The notes below the pieces were generated by a model. That model was not told where the DNA came from. It ran no database searches and worked only from the letters and a program-made list of their open reading frames with translations. The translations under genes and the position numbers were made by a program. This document shows, one piece after another, positions 18,627-27,386 of a stretch of 64,000 nt of DNA (its first letter is position 1; the number at the start of each line of letters is the position of its first letter). Origin of the DNA: Deltaproteobacteria bacterium (GTDB lineage Bacteria > Bdellovibrionota_C > UBA2361 > JAGFJO01); NCBI GenBank assembly GCA_024102635.1, contig JAGFJO010000006.1:158706-222705 (forward strand), read 5' to 3'.

Positions 18627-20156
18627 ATGAGAGATTACGAACTCAAGACTGCCGGCATAATGACCGGAAACTCGCTCGATGGCGCAGATACGGTTTTAAC
18701 CTCGTTCTCAGCGGCAGGGATGCGCGATTTAATGAGCTACTCGCGGCCCTTCCCTCAGTTTTTAAAGCACTATCTTAATGAGCTAAGAAATCTCGTAAAC
18801 GCCCACAAAGGGAACGTAGCAGCAGCAGAGAAAGACTTTGACTCCGCAGTGGCGCGTAGCAGTAATGAGATGAGGACCGATTTGGAAAAGGAATCGGGAG
18901 CTGCCGCTTCCTTTGCAGCGCTCTCCAAGTACTACGTAATGTTCTGTGCCGAGGCAGTAAGGGAGCTTACTAATAACGCCATACAGGTGGGCGCCATCAA
19001 AACGTTGGCGGATATAGACATTGTGGGCTTTCATGGCCAGACATGTGCCCACTTTCCTCCCTCTATAGCAAAAACAAAGGATGTTACCGAGCTTTATACG
19101 GTTCAGCTCGGCGATGGTCAGCTGCTTGCAGATCTTCTGGGTATTCCTGTTGTATATGACTTTCGCTCGGATGACCTAATGAAGGCCGGCGAAGCCGCAC
19201 CGCTAGCACCGATGCACCATCTTCATCTGGCGGAGTCAATCGCCACCCATCCCGGTGCCTCTATTGCGTTTCTCAACGCCGGCAACTCAGGAAACATCAG
19301 TATCACCAACTTGGATCGCAAACCCTCGGTCATGGGCTGGGACTGCGGTCCATGTAACCACTTCTCGGACCTCTTGGCGCAGCGTGAACTCTCAATGCTT
19401 TGCGACCACGATGGAGCGATCGGCGCTCGTGGAAAAATTAATTTGGATCTTCTGCAGATTCTTTTCGAACGCGCGGTAATCACCTCCAAGGGAGAGAATT
19501 TTCTTCTAATGCAGCCGCCTAAGTCGTCGGATCCGGAATGGTACCGGCCACCCGCAGAATTAGTGGGCGAAAGCCAAGTCGGTGGAGCGGTGCTTCCTTT
19601 GGAGCAGCGTCTTAGAACCGCACAGTATTTCTCGGCATATTGCTTCTTTTATAGTTTATCGTTTCTGCCCGAAGACTTTCCCCTGCCCGCCGTTTTTGTA
19701 TTGAGCGGAGGTGGATGGAAAAATCCGGTATTACTAAGGCATATGCAGGGTCTCTGCGCCGGCGATTTCGGCGCCAATCCCGTCCTCCCTATGCATCATG
19801 ATCTTTTTGCAGCATTATCAAAGAAGATCTTATCTTCTGGAGCAGTGCAGTGCCGCCATGCCGTTGATTTCGGCATCGACGGGACGGCAATGGAAGCAAG
19901 GCTGTTCGCCGATGCAGCGGTCTGCCGAATAGAAGGAGTGCCGTATTCGCTACCAGAGATTACCGGAGTAAAATCTGCGACAGTTCTAGGAATCGTCAGA
20001 TTTCCGGGCGGAAATGTTGAATCGGCCTCGCCGCTAGTCCGCAGGTTATGGAGTGACAAGACGAACCTTACTCCTGATGGCGGTGCAAGTTCGAAGGCAT
20101 GGAATAGAGCGACCGCGGGATGGGCGGTAAGACTGAAAAACCTGCCACCGAAATAG
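18627..20156 (+). CDS. anhydro-N-acetylmuramic acid kinase family protein, long form
   Basis: AnmK converts anhydro-MurNAc from peptidoglycan recycling to MurNAc-6-phosphate. Family motifs are visible: MTGNSLDGAD at residues 12-21 (usual form MSGTSLDGxD), NAGNSGNIS near 215, GWDCGPCN near 238-245 containing the expected catalytic Asp, and SGGGWKNP near 360. The protein is 509 residues against about 370 for typical AnmK, with extra sequence in the middle and a tail of about 55 residues. Together with the altered first motif (GTS to GNS), this leaves open a different sugar substrate. It follows uvrA by 40 bases and may share its transcript. Confidence 0.75.
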   Translation: MRDYELKTAGIMTGNSLDGADTVLTSFSAAGMRDLMSYSRPFPQFLKHYLNELRNLVNAHKGNVAAAEKDFDSAVARSSNEMRTDLEKESGAAASFAALSKYYVMFCAEAVRELTNNAIQVGAIKTLADIDIVGFHGQTCAHFPPSIAKTKDVTELYTVQLGDGQLLADLLGIPVVYDFRSDDLMKAGEAAPLAPMHHLHLAESIATHPGASIAFLNAGNSGNISITNLDRKPSVMGWDCGPCNHFSDLLAQRELSMLCDHDGAIGARGKINLDLLQILFERAVITSKGENFLLMQPPKSSDPEWYRPPAELVGESQVGGAVLPLEQRLRTAQYFSAYCFFYSLSFLPEDFPLPAVFVLSGGGWKNPVLLRHMQGLCAGDFGANPVLPMHHDLFAALSKKILSSGAVQCRHAVDFGIDGTAMEARLFADAAVCRIEGVPYSLPEITGVKSATVLGIVRFPGGNVESASPLVRRLWSDKTNLTPDGGASSKAWNRATAGWAVRLKNLPPK

Positions 20157-20330
20157 CCATCCATGGCACAAACATATCTAGAAGTGACGAAGTTCATAAT
20201 CTTATCTTATCTCACCGTTCTCGCTGAACTCTTTGTTTAATTATCTGCCTCACACCTCGATCGTCGCTCCTAATAGTAAGAGTCCCGGGACGGGAGGCGG
20301 ATTAGCTTGCATAGAAGGAAGGTTTTATTC

Positions 20331-20355
20331 AAATACCTCGTCGAATCAGGTATTT
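20331..20355. terminator. possible terminator hairpin
   Basis: AAATACCT and AGGTATTT form a perfect 8-base-pair stem with a 9-base loop, followed by AACTTTT. It lies in the 262-base gap after the AnmK-like gene, so it may end that transcript, but the stem is AT-rich and the T tract is interrupted. Confidence 0.35.
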
Positions 20356-20418
20356 AACTTTTAGCCCCTGCTTCCCAGCTCCCTTTCCTAAAGCGGAACG
20401 TTCTGCATCCGGCTACTT

Positions 20419-22122
20419 ATGCACGCATCCAACATATATATGGAAGATCTCAAATTCTCCGTGGTTACTGTCTCGCTTAATCAGGGCGAGTTCATAAAGG
20501 ACAATATTGAGTCGGTCCTTTCGCAAAACTACGCCAATTTTGAACACATAGTCGTCGACGGCGGCTCTACCGACGGCACTCTTGATATTCTTAAAAGCTA
20601 CCCTCACCTTCACTGGACCAGCGGAAAAGATAGAAATCAGTCGCATGCTCTTAACAAAGGGTTCGCAAGATGCACGGGCGATATCATCGTATGGCTTAAC
20701 TCCGACGACTACCTTGCTCCGGGAGTGTTTCATGAACTGGCGCCGCACTTCAAAGAGCACCGAATCATCCTCACGCCCGCAGCGCAGACCGATCGCGCCG
20801 GTAATGTAACAGAAGTAGTGCGCAACATTGATCGCAGTTGGTTCGACCTTCTAAGGTTTTGGGTTCCCTACGCATGGCTTGCGCAGACCGGAGTATTCTT
20901 CAGGCGCGATCTCTTGGAGGAGGTCAAGCTCGAGCCGGGAGTGTACGTCAATGAAGATCTAAATTTCGTCATGGACTTTGATCTGTTCATGCGCATGGCC
21001 GACCGTGCCGATCTCATTCATCCCACTGAAAAGGTATGCGCCTACTACCGCATCTATGAGACTAACAAGACAGGTGCTGAGGGTGAGGCAACTCAGCGCG
21101 AGTTACGGCGCGTTTTTCGGCGCCAACTCACAGCACGTACAAAGCCGGAGAGAACAGCTTCTATTATGCTCCCGGTGAAAGCCTTTGACGACTCTCTTAA
21201 CGAAACTTTCGCAAGCATCTCGAGGCAAAATCTGCACGATATTGAGATAATTCTACTTAACATGAGCCCGGAGATTGCGCCGCGCGCTTTTGCGAAAACA
21301 ACTAGATCGCTCGACTTAAGCGCCGGCCAAATGAGCATAAGATGCGCCGCAAAACAGCACGGCACACTGCTCGAAGCCTACAATAGCGGCTTTGAAACCG
21401 TGAGTGGCTCCACCATTTTACTCCTTGAGACTGGCGATATTCTCGAGCCAAATTACTGCCTGCACGCCGCAAACATGTTCAGCTCCGAATCTGTAGGCGC
21501 GATGTTGGCGGTGTCCGAGATAGGCAACACAGAAGGACTACAAAGGGATATCAATTCGCTTGCATCAATCTCGGAGCTGTTCCAGTTAAAAATTCTAACC
21601 CCTCGCCTCGCGTTTCGAAAAGTTCTGATTGATGACATCGGCGGATTCGAACTAACGGCTGACCCTGTGCTGGGAGTGCCGCACTTCCTTGCACGGGCCC
21701 TTTTTGAGTGCTGGCATGTCGTTGCTTCAAAGCAATTTAGGCTCACACAAAAGGTATCACGGCCGGAGGCAGAGGAGATGTATTTAGCACTTCACCGCTA
21801 TCTAGTGGCGCAAACAATTGTAACTTTGGGCCGCAGACTATCAGAGAGCGCCTATGTGCGTGAACGTGCCAAGTACGCGCCGAGCCGCAGCATTGACCCT
21901 GCTTCTGTCGTTAACTCGAAAAGGCTCTTGGAAAAAGCGCCGCGCGGCTGGGAAAAGCTTGATTACATCGGAAATAAAGAGAAGCTAAAAGCGCTTACCG
22001 AATCTCATCCTGAATTCGAACCGGGCTGGTACTATCTTGGAAAGCTCTGCCGGCAAACAAACGAGAGTGAGTCTGCCGAGATCTGTGCTCGCAGATATCA
22101 TGAGCTAAGTCAGGGGGCGTAA
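20419..22122 (+). CDS. two-domain family 2 glycosyltransferase
   Basis: The first GT2 domain (about residues 8-215) has VVDGGSTDG near residue 45 and the metal motif NSDD near 95, so it should be active; it is like WcaA-type enzymes. A second GT2-like domain begins near residue 250, but its expected DxD is replaced by a TGD segment, so it may be inactive or have a different role. A helical tail with a TPR-like look closes the protein. The start may be the ATG at 20419 or the one at 20440; neither has a strong ribosome binding site. No sugar genes lie directly next to it, so the glycan it serves is unknown. Confidence 0.8.
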   Translation: MHASNIYMEDLKFSVVTVSLNQGEFIKDNIESVLSQNYANFEHIVVDGGSTDGTLDILKSYPHLHWTSGKDRNQSHALNKGFARCTGDIIVWLNSDDYLAPGVFHELAPHFKEHRIILTPAAQTDRAGNVTEVVRNIDRSWFDLLRFWVPYAWLAQTGVFFRRDLLEEVKLEPGVYVNEDLNFVMDFDLFMRMADRADLIHPTEKVCAYYRIYETNKTGAEGEATQRELRRVFRRQLTARTKPERTASIMLPVKAFDDSLNETFASISRQNLHDIEIILLNMSPEIAPRAFAKTTRSLDLSAGQMSIRCAAKQHGTLLEAYNSGFETVSGSTILLLETGDILEPNYCLHAANMFSSESVGAMLAVSEIGNTEGLQRDINSLASISELFQLKILTPRLAFRKVLIDDIGGFELTADPVLGVPHFLARALFECWHVVASKQFRLTQKVSRPEAEEMYLALHRYLVAQTIVTLGRRLSESAYVRERAKYAPSRSIDPASVVNSKRLLEKAPRGWEKLDYIGNKEKLKALTESHPEFEPGWYYLGKLCRQTNESESAEICARRYHELSQGA

Positions 22123-22169
22123 ACTTCACTAGGAATGCAGCGATTGTTTTCCCGCTTTCGCTAAAGCAT

Positions 22170-22242
22170 GGGCAGGTTACTGTAGCGCGAGAACACTTCA
22201 GTAAAACCTGCCCCGAAAGGCCCTTCTCCAAGGGGCCCTTCG
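22170..22242. terminator. two tandem imperfect hairpins between convergent genes
   Basis: The first pairs GGGCAGGTTACTG with CAGTAAAACCTGCCC (22170-22213, with a two-base bulge). The second pairs CGAAAGGCCC with GGGCCCTTCG (22214-22242, one mismatch). They fill the gap between the GT2 gene and the symporter gene, which converge here, and may stop both transcripts. Neither has a long T tract. Confidence 0.4.
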
Positions 22243-22254
22243 CGTTAGAGTTAC

Positions 22255-23625
22255 TCAGTAATAGAGCCTGCGGTAGCGCTGGCTCTCCGCTTTCAACCGC
22301 CGGGCGTGAAAAACAAGCGCGATGCCGTTCACGGTCATCATTGCGCCCATTCCTATACCGGCTAGGTTGAGAATCGTATGCATCGACCACACGCTCCCCA
22401 GCACCGTTGATGCTAGGTAGAGCACGCCGAAAGCGATGGTAGCCCAACGCCTGTTGCCGGCCGCGTACTTAACCCCCTGAGTGCCGTAGTACCACCATGA
22501 GATGATGGTAGAGAAGGCAAAAAGGAGCACCGCGAACGGAAGGAAGTATTTCCCGAGAAAAGGTCCGAGCGCTTGCTGCGTAATGTTTACGCCGCCGCTA
22601 CCCGAATGCCACGCCTCGGTCACACCTATCGTTACTGCAGTGATCGAACAGATCACCACCGTATCGATAAACGGTTCAAGGAGAGCCACATGACCCTCTC
22701 GCACCGCTTCCTTGGTCTTTGCCGCCGCATGCGCGATCGCTGCTGAGCCTTGTCCGGCTTCGCAGCTAAATAGTGCGCGTTGCATGGCATGGCTGATCAC
22801 CGTTCCGACGACAGCGCCCTTGAAAGCACCGATACTATCGGTGCCAGAAAAGGCATCGTGGATGATGCGCAGCACCGCCGCCGGGACCTCCTGGTAGTGA
22901 CTGGCGATCACCCAGAGACAGCAGCCGATGTAGCCGACCGCCATCACCGGGACAAGCGATCCCGACACTTTGCCGAGGCGCTTAATGCCGCCCGCGATTA
23001 CCAATGTTGCAAGGAAGCAAAGTCCGATGCCGGTCCAGATGGGCGGCACGGAGAAGCTATGCTCAAATGCGGCAGCTACCTGGTTTGCCTGAAAGGCGTT
23101 TGAGCCTCCCAAGCTTGAGAATGCGATCACCAAAGCGAAGGCTATTGCCAACGCCTTTCCGATCCTTCCCATCCTTTCCAGGTAGTACATCGGCCCGCCC
23201 AGCACAGCTCCGTCCTTTGCATAGCGGCGGAACATGCACGAGAGCGTGCACTCGGCGTACTTGCTCGCCATGGCCAAAAGCCCGATTAAGATCATCCAGA
23301 CTGTTACGCCCGGACCTCCCATCGATACGGCCACTGCTACGCCGGCGATATTGCCAAGCCCCACCGTGCCCGAGAGCGCGGTGGCGAGAGCCTGGAAATG
23401 CGATACATCCCCGGGATCATCCGGATCGTCGTACTTGCCCAGCGCGACTTTGATGCCGTGCCGGAAGCCTCTGATCTGAACGAAGCCCAAGTAAACGGTG
23501 AAGCCTGCTGCCATAAGCAGCGAGACCAGCACCATGAACGACCAGCCGCCGCTCCAAAGCGGCTCCTCCCAGAGCAGCGAGTTCCCCTTGGAGGCCAATT
23601 CATCGATAGTTTGAACGATAGGCAT
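22255..23625 (-). CDS. sodium:alanine/glycine symporter (AGCS family)
   Basis: This 456-residue polytopic protein has the AGCS layout of about ten membrane helices. Family landmarks include the N-terminal GTVGLGNIAG segment and the conserved stretch around FSCEAGQGSAAIAHAAA near residue 290. The family imports alanine or glycine with sodium. The ATG has an AAGGAAGG ribosome binding site. The 5' leader contains a CAAC/CAAA-rich stretch (23641-23672) and a strong hairpin at 23710-23757. I looked for a glycine riboswitch, which is common in front of such genes, and did not see its conserved core. Confidence 0.9.
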   Translation of the reverse strand: MPIVQTIDELASKGNSLLWEEPLWSGGWSFMVLVSLLMAAGFTVYLGFVQIRGFRHGIKVALGKYDDPDDPGDVSHFQALATALSGTVGLGNIAGVAVAVSMGGPGVTVWMILIGLLAMASKYAECTLSCMFRRYAKDGAVLGGPMYYLERMGRIGKALAIAFALVIAFSSLGGSNAFQANQVAAAFEHSFSVPPIWTGIGLCFLATLVIAGGIKRLGKVSGSLVPVMAVGYIGCCLWVIASHYQEVPAAVLRIIHDAFSGTDSIGAFKGAVVGTVISHAMQRALFSCEAGQGSAAIAHAAAKTKEAVREGHVALLEPFIDTVVICSITAVTIGVTEAWHSGSGGVNITQQALGPFLGKYFLPFAVLLFAFSTIISWWYYGTQGVKYAAGNRRWATIAFGVLYLASTVLGSVWSMHTILNLAGIGMGAMMTVNGIALVFHARRLKAESQRYRRLYY

Positions 23626-23709
23626 ATGAAAACCTTCCTTTCTTGGTTGGTTGTTGGATTGTTTGTTGGTTGTTATTTCTTGCAGTTAAATGCTGAACCT
23701 TGAAGCTAC

Positions 23710-23757
23710 AGTAACTTCCACCCCGTCGGCCTTAGAGCCGGCGGGAAGGGAGTTACT
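23710..23757. repeat. 48-base imperfect palindrome
   Basis: The outer arms AGTAACT and AGTTACT are exactly complementary. The inner arms CCGTCGGC and GCCGGCGG pair with one G-T wobble around the loop CTTAGA. It is about 85 bases upstream of the symporter start codon, within the likely 5' leader on the minus strand. It could be a leader structure, a terminator of leftward read-through, or a protein-binding site. Confidence 0.5.
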
Positions 23758-24065
23758 AGATCCTCTGCCTTATGAAGTGCTTAAAAGAACGGTGAGAACA
23801 CCTCAGCTTACAGGAATACACCTTTTTAATACACTGAGGGCGCCACAGCAGCAGCGGCATCGATCTTCACCGGGGGCAAGCCCTTACGGTGGTGGGATCT
23901 GTCAGTATGAGATCGCAGGTGGCTTTTTCTTAAGATCATTAGTCGCAAAATCGGTGTGAAACAGCACTCAAAGTCAGCCGCAGCCGCAGGTATGAGCGGA
24001 GTCATTCACGTTTGCTTACGCAAAATGTAATTGTGCTGAAATGACGACAAATTTTTTGCTGAAAG

Positions 24066-24085
24066 CCCGGCAGCCTTCGGCCGGG
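24066..24085. repeat. GCCGGC-type hairpin
   Basis: CCCGGC and GCCGGG flank an 8-base loop. It resembles in style the palindromes at 23723-23745, 26893-26910 and 36421-36545, which may be a family of dispersed short palindromic repeats. Confidence 0.4.
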
Positions 24086-24172
24086 ACGATAACTCCAACT
24101 TCGCATTTTCGACTGAAACTAACGCATATCAATTGATTAGCCGCAGCGCGGCATGATCTAAAAGGAGAGACA

Positions 24173-24913
24173 ATGCGATTCACTACTGTTCTCGGTCTTA
24201 TTACTGCCTTCGCTTTGATCAATACATTGTCTGAACATGCAGGCGCCCAGACGGAAAGTGAAGCAGCATTGCCCAGTTCTCACTCAAATTTGTCGACCAG
24301 ACTCGATAGGGCTTTGCGAGAATCTTCAGATCAGAGCGGCACACAGAATCGAAAGGAAGAGGCCGCGGGTGGAGTCAGCAGAGAGCTATCGTCTTCCAAA
24401 GAAACAGCTCTTCAGAATAGTAGTGAGGCCGACGTACAGTTGAGTAAAGACTCGATCCGCACCATAGACGGGGAGATCGTAGAAATGCGTACAATCTCTC
24501 TTAAGCATCCCCGCACGGGAGAAGAGCTTCCTCATGTACTAGCAATGGTCAGAACCTCGGGGGGACGGCAGCAAGAGAGGGATATTCTGGTAGATTTGGG
24601 GCCGCGAAAGGACCTCAGAGAACGAGGGATCTCAATTATAGCAGGAGACCAGATAAAGGTTTCAGGAGCTGCGAGCCGCTTTAACGAACGTCCCATACTG
24701 GTAGCTATCATGTTTAGTAGCGGCGGACAGGCAGTCCTGACAGAGGCGCACAGCAAGTTTAGCAGCGCAGTTCGCCGAAGCGGGGCAAACCTTCCCGGGC
24801 AAGAGGAACCTTTGAAGCCAGGAGACGAGCTGACCAGCAAGCCGGACGAACAGGCGCGCGCTCGGTTCAAAGTTGACGCAAAAGAGCGGGAGAAGCAGGC
24901 CGGATATAAGTAA
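24173..24913 (+). CDS. hypothetical secreted protein
   Basis: A 246-residue protein with a signal peptide (hydrophobic residues 5-20, cleavage likely near the GAQ at about 25) and a strong AAAAGGAGA ribosome binding site. Residues about 30-95 are Ser/Glu rich and likely disordered. Residues about 95-185 form a compact beta-rich segment that looks OB-fold-like, and the tail is charged and rich in Glu, Lys and Arg. I do not recognise the family. It is followed 58 bases later by the DUF11-type protein, and both begin a run of small exported proteins. Confidence 0.75.
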   Translation: MRFTTVLGLITAFALINTLSEHAGAQTESEAALPSSHSNLSTRLDRALRESSDQSGTQNRKEEAAGGVSRELSSSKETALQNSSEADVQLSKDSIRTIDGEIVEMRTISLKHPRTGEELPHVLAMVRTSGGRQQERDILVDLGPRKDLRERGISIIAGDQIKVSGAASRFNERPILVAIMFSSGGQAVLTEAHSKFSSAVRRSGANLPGQEEPLKPGDELTSKPDEQARARFKVDAKEREKQAGYK

Positions 24914-24971
24914 ATCTTCAAGGCCGCGTATGTGGACTCGAATTTATAAGTAACGGCAAGGGAGAACAATC

Positions 24972-26612
24972 ATGATCAGCATGCAAAGACATCGTAACAA
25001 GATATTTTCGGTCTACACTCTTTGGACAGCATTACTCGCTGTCCTACTTCTCATCCCGCTGCAGCTGCTTGCGCAACAACAAATTCTCGAGGACGAGGAG
25101 CCGCGATATCGCATGCGCCCTGAAGATGAGGCGGCTCTGGAAGACATCGGTGCGCCGCTTGTCATATACAGGGAGGGGCCTGACCAGGTTAGGGCCGGAG
25201 AGCAGTACTCCTACAGAATAACGGTACGAAACCGATCTGACGCTCCGCTTTATAGCGTGACCCTCAAGGAGATAGTACCGGGCCAATTCGAAGTCCAGCG
25301 CAGCTCAAAAGTTAGCGCCCAACAGAGCAAAAGGCGTGAGCAGCAATCTTCCCAAAATGATCAGCCACAAGAACGGCAGGCAGCGGACGGCAGCTCGCAA
25401 TGGACTTTCGATGTTATCCCCGCCGGAGGGGAAAGAAGTGTAGAAGTCCAGGGCGTGGCTCATGGCGAAGGCGCAATGCGCTCCTGTGTGACAGTGGACT
25501 ACAAGCCAGCCGCGTGCTCGACTATTAATGTCGTAAAGCCCGAGCTAGAGATTGAAACCGCAGTACTGGACGAGCAAGGAAAGCCGGCACGAGAATTTTT
25601 CTCATGTGAGCCGATCGTTCTGAATTATGAGGTTAGAAATACCGGAAGCGGCGCCACTCAACCGGCAACGATGCGAATAAATCTGCCGAGCGGCCTAAAT
25701 GCCGGCTCAAACCGGGACGACGTCCGCCAAACCGATCAAGGGATTGAGATTCAGTTGGGGCGCTTGGAGCAAGGCGAACGGGTTCGAGACTCTCTTCCAT
25801 TGACTGCCGATAGGTCCGGCACTTACGAACTGGCCGCCACTGCAAGCGCAGGAGATCTCTCTGTCCAAAGCCAGCGCTACGGCATCAAAGTTCTAAAACC
25901 GGAGCTTTCGCTGGCCGTAAACTCTCCCGACAAAGCTTACTTCGGACAGCGAGCGCAATATGAGGTAACGGTAAAAAATAGCGGGGATGTCGCAGCACCT
26001 GATACCCAACTACTGCTTGAAATGCCTGATGCCATCGAGAACGTTAGTGTTAATAAGCCTAACGATGTACGGGCGAGGAACGGCAACCGCGCTTTTGAGA
26101 TCGGCGCCTTGGCGCCCGGAGAATCAAAGACGGTCTCCATAAGCGGAAGCATGGAGTCCGATACTTACGAGCCGCGCAACATCACACTTACTGCCGCTGC
26201 ACAAGCATACTGCGCCGACGAGCAAAGGCAGCGTGTCAGTTCGCAGCTCACCGGCATACCTGCCTTGCGTGTCGAGGTCATTGATAAGACCGATCCAGTT
26301 CAGATAGGCTCGAACACAGTCTATGAAATCCGCGTGAAGAATCAGGGTACGGCGGAAGATACGGGTATTAATCTTAGCGCTCAACTGCCGCCGACTTTTG
26401 AATTCGTGGATGGAAGCGGTGATTCAAACGTAAGAATGAGAGGCGATCAACTTACCTTCTCGAGAATAGACTCGCTTGCGCCGGGTGATGTCGCATCATG
26501 GCAAGTTGAAGCGAAAGCTATCGAAGCGGGCAAGGGGAGATTGGAGCTTCAACTAGAAAGTGATGCAACGAAACGTCCTGTTATAGAGATGGAGCCGACA
26601 AGGACATTCTAG
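24972..26612 (+). CDS. secreted protein with DUF11/CARDB-type repeats
   Basis: The 546-residue protein has a signal peptide (membrane-like segment about residues 15-34) and then several immunoglobulin-like repeats of the DUF11 and CARDB kind. These are recognised by phrases such as YRITVRNRSDAPLYSVTL, YEVTVKNSGDVAAPDTQL and YEIRVKNQGTAEDTGINL, beginning near residues 75, 318 and 448. Such domains occur in large surface and cell-wall proteins. Here it is a stand-alone exported protein. The ribosome binding site is AAGGGAG. A strong terminator follows 13 bases after the stop, so the transcript from 24173 ends here. Confidence 0.85.
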   Translation: MISMQRHRNKIFSVYTLWTALLAVLLLIPLQLLAQQQILEDEEPRYRMRPEDEAALEDIGAPLVIYREGPDQVRAGEQYSYRITVRNRSDAPLYSVTLKEIVPGQFEVQRSSKVSAQQSKRREQQSSQNDQPQERQAADGSSQWTFDVIPAGGERSVEVQGVAHGEGAMRSCVTVDYKPAACSTINVVKPELEIETAVLDEQGKPAREFFSCEPIVLNYEVRNTGSGATQPATMRINLPSGLNAGSNRDDVRQTDQGIEIQLGRLEQGERVRDSLPLTADRSGTYELAATASAGDLSVQSQRYGIKVLKPELSLAVNSPDKAYFGQRAQYEVTVKNSGDVAAPDTQLLLEMPDAIENVSVNKPNDVRARNGNRAFEIGALAPGESKTVSISGSMESDTYEPRNITLTAAAQAYCADEQRQRVSSQLTGIPALRVEVIDKTDPVQIGSNTVYEIRVKNQGTAEDTGINLSAQLPPTFEFVDGSGDSNVRMRGDQLTFSRIDSLAPGDVASWQVEAKAIEAGKGRLELQLESDATKRPVIEMEPTRTF

Positions 26613-26625
26613 ATTATCCCTGCTT

Positions 26626-26663
26626 AAAGGCTGCCGTCAGAGATGGCAGCCTTTAAATTTTTT
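26626..26663 (+). terminator. rho-independent terminator
   Basis: AAAGGCTGCC pairs with GGCAGCCTTT around a 9-base loop and is followed by AAATTTTTT. It lies 13 bases after the DUF11-type gene and is the clearest intrinsic terminator in the window. Confidence 0.9.
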
Positions 26664-26689
26664 ACACCAAAAGAATAAAGGAGAACCAG

Positions 26690-26848
26690 ATGGCACATTA
26701 TCGCTTGAACTACCTGTTACTTTTGCTAGCTACCTTGCTGTGCTTTAGCGTGGCCGGTTGTGAAGATATGGCCGATAGAGACAGGCTACCCAGAGGGCCT
26801 GGTGAAGAGGCTCCGGTAGCTCCTCCTCCGGCTCCGGGAGCTCCGTGA
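26690..26848 (+). CDS. small lipoprotein, 52 residues
   Basis: A short gene with an AAAGGAG ribosome binding site 7 bases before its ATG. The product has a typical lipoprotein signal: positive N-terminus, a Leu-rich core (residues 8-20) and the lipobox VAGC with the lipidated Cys at residue 24. The mature part is only 28 residues, acidic at first and then Pro/Ala rich. It resembles the larger lipoprotein encoded 220 bases downstream, which also has a short proline-rich mature chain. Its function is unknown; it could be an entericidin-like or toxin-antitoxin-like small lipoprotein, but nothing shows that. Confidence 0.75.
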   Translation: MAHYRLNYLLLLLATLLCFSVAGCEDMADRDRLPRGPGEEAPVAPPPAPGAP

Positions 26849-26892
26849 GATGGTGAACTGAGGCCGGCGTTTTGGAGCTTGTGTTGCGAAGC

Positions 26893-26910
26893 GCCGGTCT
26901 CTAGGCCGGC
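26893..26910. repeat. GCCGG-TCTCTAG-CCGGC palindrome
   Basis: A 7-base-pair stem (with one wobble) and a 4-base loop. It is similar to the GGGCTCTAGCCC element at 36478-36489, sharing the CTCTAG centre. The same 223-base gap (26849-27071) also has three copies of a GRCGCACT motif between 26940 and 26990. No other coding frame is convincing there. Confidence 0.4.
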
Positions 26911-27071
26911 AGAAAAGATCATGTGTGCTGCACTGAATAGGACGCACTGTACAGGACACTCCGAGCAAGGCGCACTTCACGAGGCGCACTGTACTGACAG
27001 CAACGCTCTAGAAAAAATGATCCTTATGAATTTTACCTTCGCATAGTTACGTTAAGAAAAACGGAGAACTT

Positions 27072-27380
27072 ATGAGCATCAACAATCTAAGATCGTCGTT
27101 CCTTCTAGCTACACTACTGTTGTTAGCCATTACAGGCTGCCAAGACAGAGGCGGGCGAGATAGTGCTCCCTCAGTGCCTCCCGCTCCGGAACCAGCTGAA
27201 GAAGCTTCGCCACCGGCAGAACTACCGGAAACTTCCCAGCAGCCGGAATCTGTTGCAACACCGACTGCTACTCCCGAAACCGCCGCTGAGCAAGAAGAGG
27301 GGCAGCCGATCGGGCTTCCAATGGTTGAAGGAGTTGAAGGAGAGCCGCCGGAATCTCCCGCTCCTGGAGAGGAGCAGTGA
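27072..27380 (+). CDS. proline/glutamate-rich lipoprotein
   Basis: The 102-residue product has a lipoprotein signal with lipobox AITGC (Cys near residue 23). The mature chain is almost entirely Pro, Glu, Ala and Thr, so it is probably an extended, unstructured stalk or spacer in the periplasm or at the outer membrane. The ribosome binding site is GGAGA. It converges with the peptidoglycan-binding gene, whose stop is 6 bases away. Confidence 0.75.
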   Translation: MSINNLRSSFLLATLLLLAITGCQDRGGRDSAPSVPPAPEPAEEASPPAELPETSQQPESVATPTATPETAAEQEEGQPIGLPMVEGVEGEPPESPAPGEEQ

Positions 27381-27386
27381 GTTGTC

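Larger units (their letters stand above)
23626..24172. other. gene-free region with hairpins
   Basis: About 550 bases without a convincing gene. It holds the leader of the symporter gene, the hairpin at 23710-23757, a small nested hairpin near 23868-23892 (arms CACCG and CGGTG), and the CCCGGC/GCCGGG hairpin at 24066-24085. The right end contains the strong ribosome binding site of the next gene. An 89-codon frame crosses the hairpins but has no support. Confidence 0.5.

Noticed and set aside
23626..23900. Glycine riboswitch in front of the AGCS gene
   Set aside because: I searched the minus strand for the conserved core pieces of the gcvT RNA and did not find them.
23690..23959. 89-codon frame upstream of the symporter gene
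   Set aside because: It crosses two hairpins, has no ribosome binding site and no protein-like features.
26680..26710. Sigma-54 promoter (TGGCAC...CGCTT) near 26692
   Set aside because: It lies on the start codon of the small lipoprotein and the -12 part is imperfect; a ribosome binding site occupies the upstream side.
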